DNA from: a virus
Direction: 5' to 3' (one strand)
DNA length: 64,000 nucleotides
IMG/VR virus record: IMGVR_UViG_3300042387_000948
Location: 1-64,000 of that record
Positions within the stretch are counted from its first letter, which is position 1. Every line of letters begins with the position of its first letter. The notes under the pieces were generated by a model that saw nothing but the letters and a program-made list of their open reading frames with translations, made no database searches and was not told where the DNA came from. Below, piece by piece: positions 63,826-64,000 of the stretch. The position numbers and the translations under genes are program-made.

Positions 63826-64000
63826 TTAATCGAACCATTGGGAACGATGTGTTTTTACATTTTTAATTCCTTCATCTTTATACTTAGGGTCTCCCCCTAA
63901 TTTTTCAGTAGCTTCGGAAATTGCGTTATATTTGGCATCATCTCCAATTCTACCAATTTCTTTTGCGGTTTTTAATTCTTTCGTAGATAATTCACCACCA
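63826..64000 (-). CDS. Partial gene, N-terminus beyond the window
   Basis: Open frame from the window edge to a TAA at 63826: ends KTHRSQWFD. Basic/acidic helical segment (ELKTAKEIGRIGDDAKYNAI). Start lies past 64000. Confidence 0.6.
   Translation of the reverse strand, partial: GGELSTKELKTAKEIGRIGDDAKYNAISEATEKLGGDPKYKDEGIKNVKTHRSQWFD

Noticed and set aside
1-64000. tRNA genes
   Set aside because: No cloverleaf with a TTCGA arm was found in gene-free gaps; TTCGAAT strings seen lie in coding sequence.

Overview
The window looks like part of a large tailed-phage genome infecting a Bacteroidota host. The phage side is clear: a T4 gp55-like late sigma factor, UvsW-like helicase, PhoH, ThyA, dCMP deaminase, 5'-deoxynucleotidase, a T4 Rnl1-type RNA ligase with a polynucleotide kinase, GroES, ClpS and Hsp20 homologues, an HNH endonuclease and dozens of tiny unknown genes packed with ATGA-type overlaps. 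The host side is also clear: an AT-rich genome, promoters of the Bacteroidota type (TTTG ~19 bp upstream of TAnnTTTG), A-rich rather than Shine-Dalgarno start regions, and Bacteroidota-style secreted proteins and TonB-dependent receptors. TAA, TAG and TGA all end genes, so the standard code is used. No capsid, portal, terminase, polymerase or tRNA gene was seen here.

Layout (almost everything on the minus strand, so each operon reads from high to low coordinate). 1-11.9 kb: an island of exported or membrane proteins (TonB receptor, Ala-rich protein, class 3 lipase, CsgG-like protein, holin-like membrane proteins, two related lipoproteins, an outer-membrane barrel, a C-type-lectin protein and a sister protein with dockerin/cohesin-like regions). 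12-27.7 kb: phage core metabolism (Dps-like, gp55-like sigma, deformylase-like, ThyA, UvdE, Hsp20, HD hydrolase, FkbM methyltransferase, 5'-nucleotidase, PhoH, dCMP deaminase, DUF1599-like, UvsW-like). 27.8-32.3 kb: the only plus-strand unit, a 1086-aa TonB receptor with its own promoter, a 25-codon leader ORF ending at a terminator-like hairpin, and two small genes behind it. 32.4-36.2 kb: small genes including ClpS. 36.2-39.4 kb: an RNA-repair operon (phosphoesterase, kinase, primase-like protein, RNA ligase). 39.5-44.1 kb and 50.8-52.3 kb: a large family of divergent ~100-aa paralogues starting MLTIKN. 44.1-49.3 kb: tiny genes and two non-coding regions, one with iteron-like repeats. 49.3-64 kb: HNH endonuclease, NlpC/P60 peptidase, GroES, second FkbM methyltransferase, second phosphoesterase and many small membrane proteins.

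The strongest structural signal is a set of 23 promoters with an exact 19-bp spacer between the -33 and -7 elements. They divide the window into about 20 transcription units. A subset has a distinct form (AAAAGCTTG / TACCTTTA), and several of these also share a conserved transcribed leader; a TTAACCCC motif precedes many start codons in the same region. The most novel-looking elements are the MLTIKN paralogue array with its conserved start-codon DNA, the TonB-receptor cassette with leader ORF and attenuator, and the secreted-protein island.
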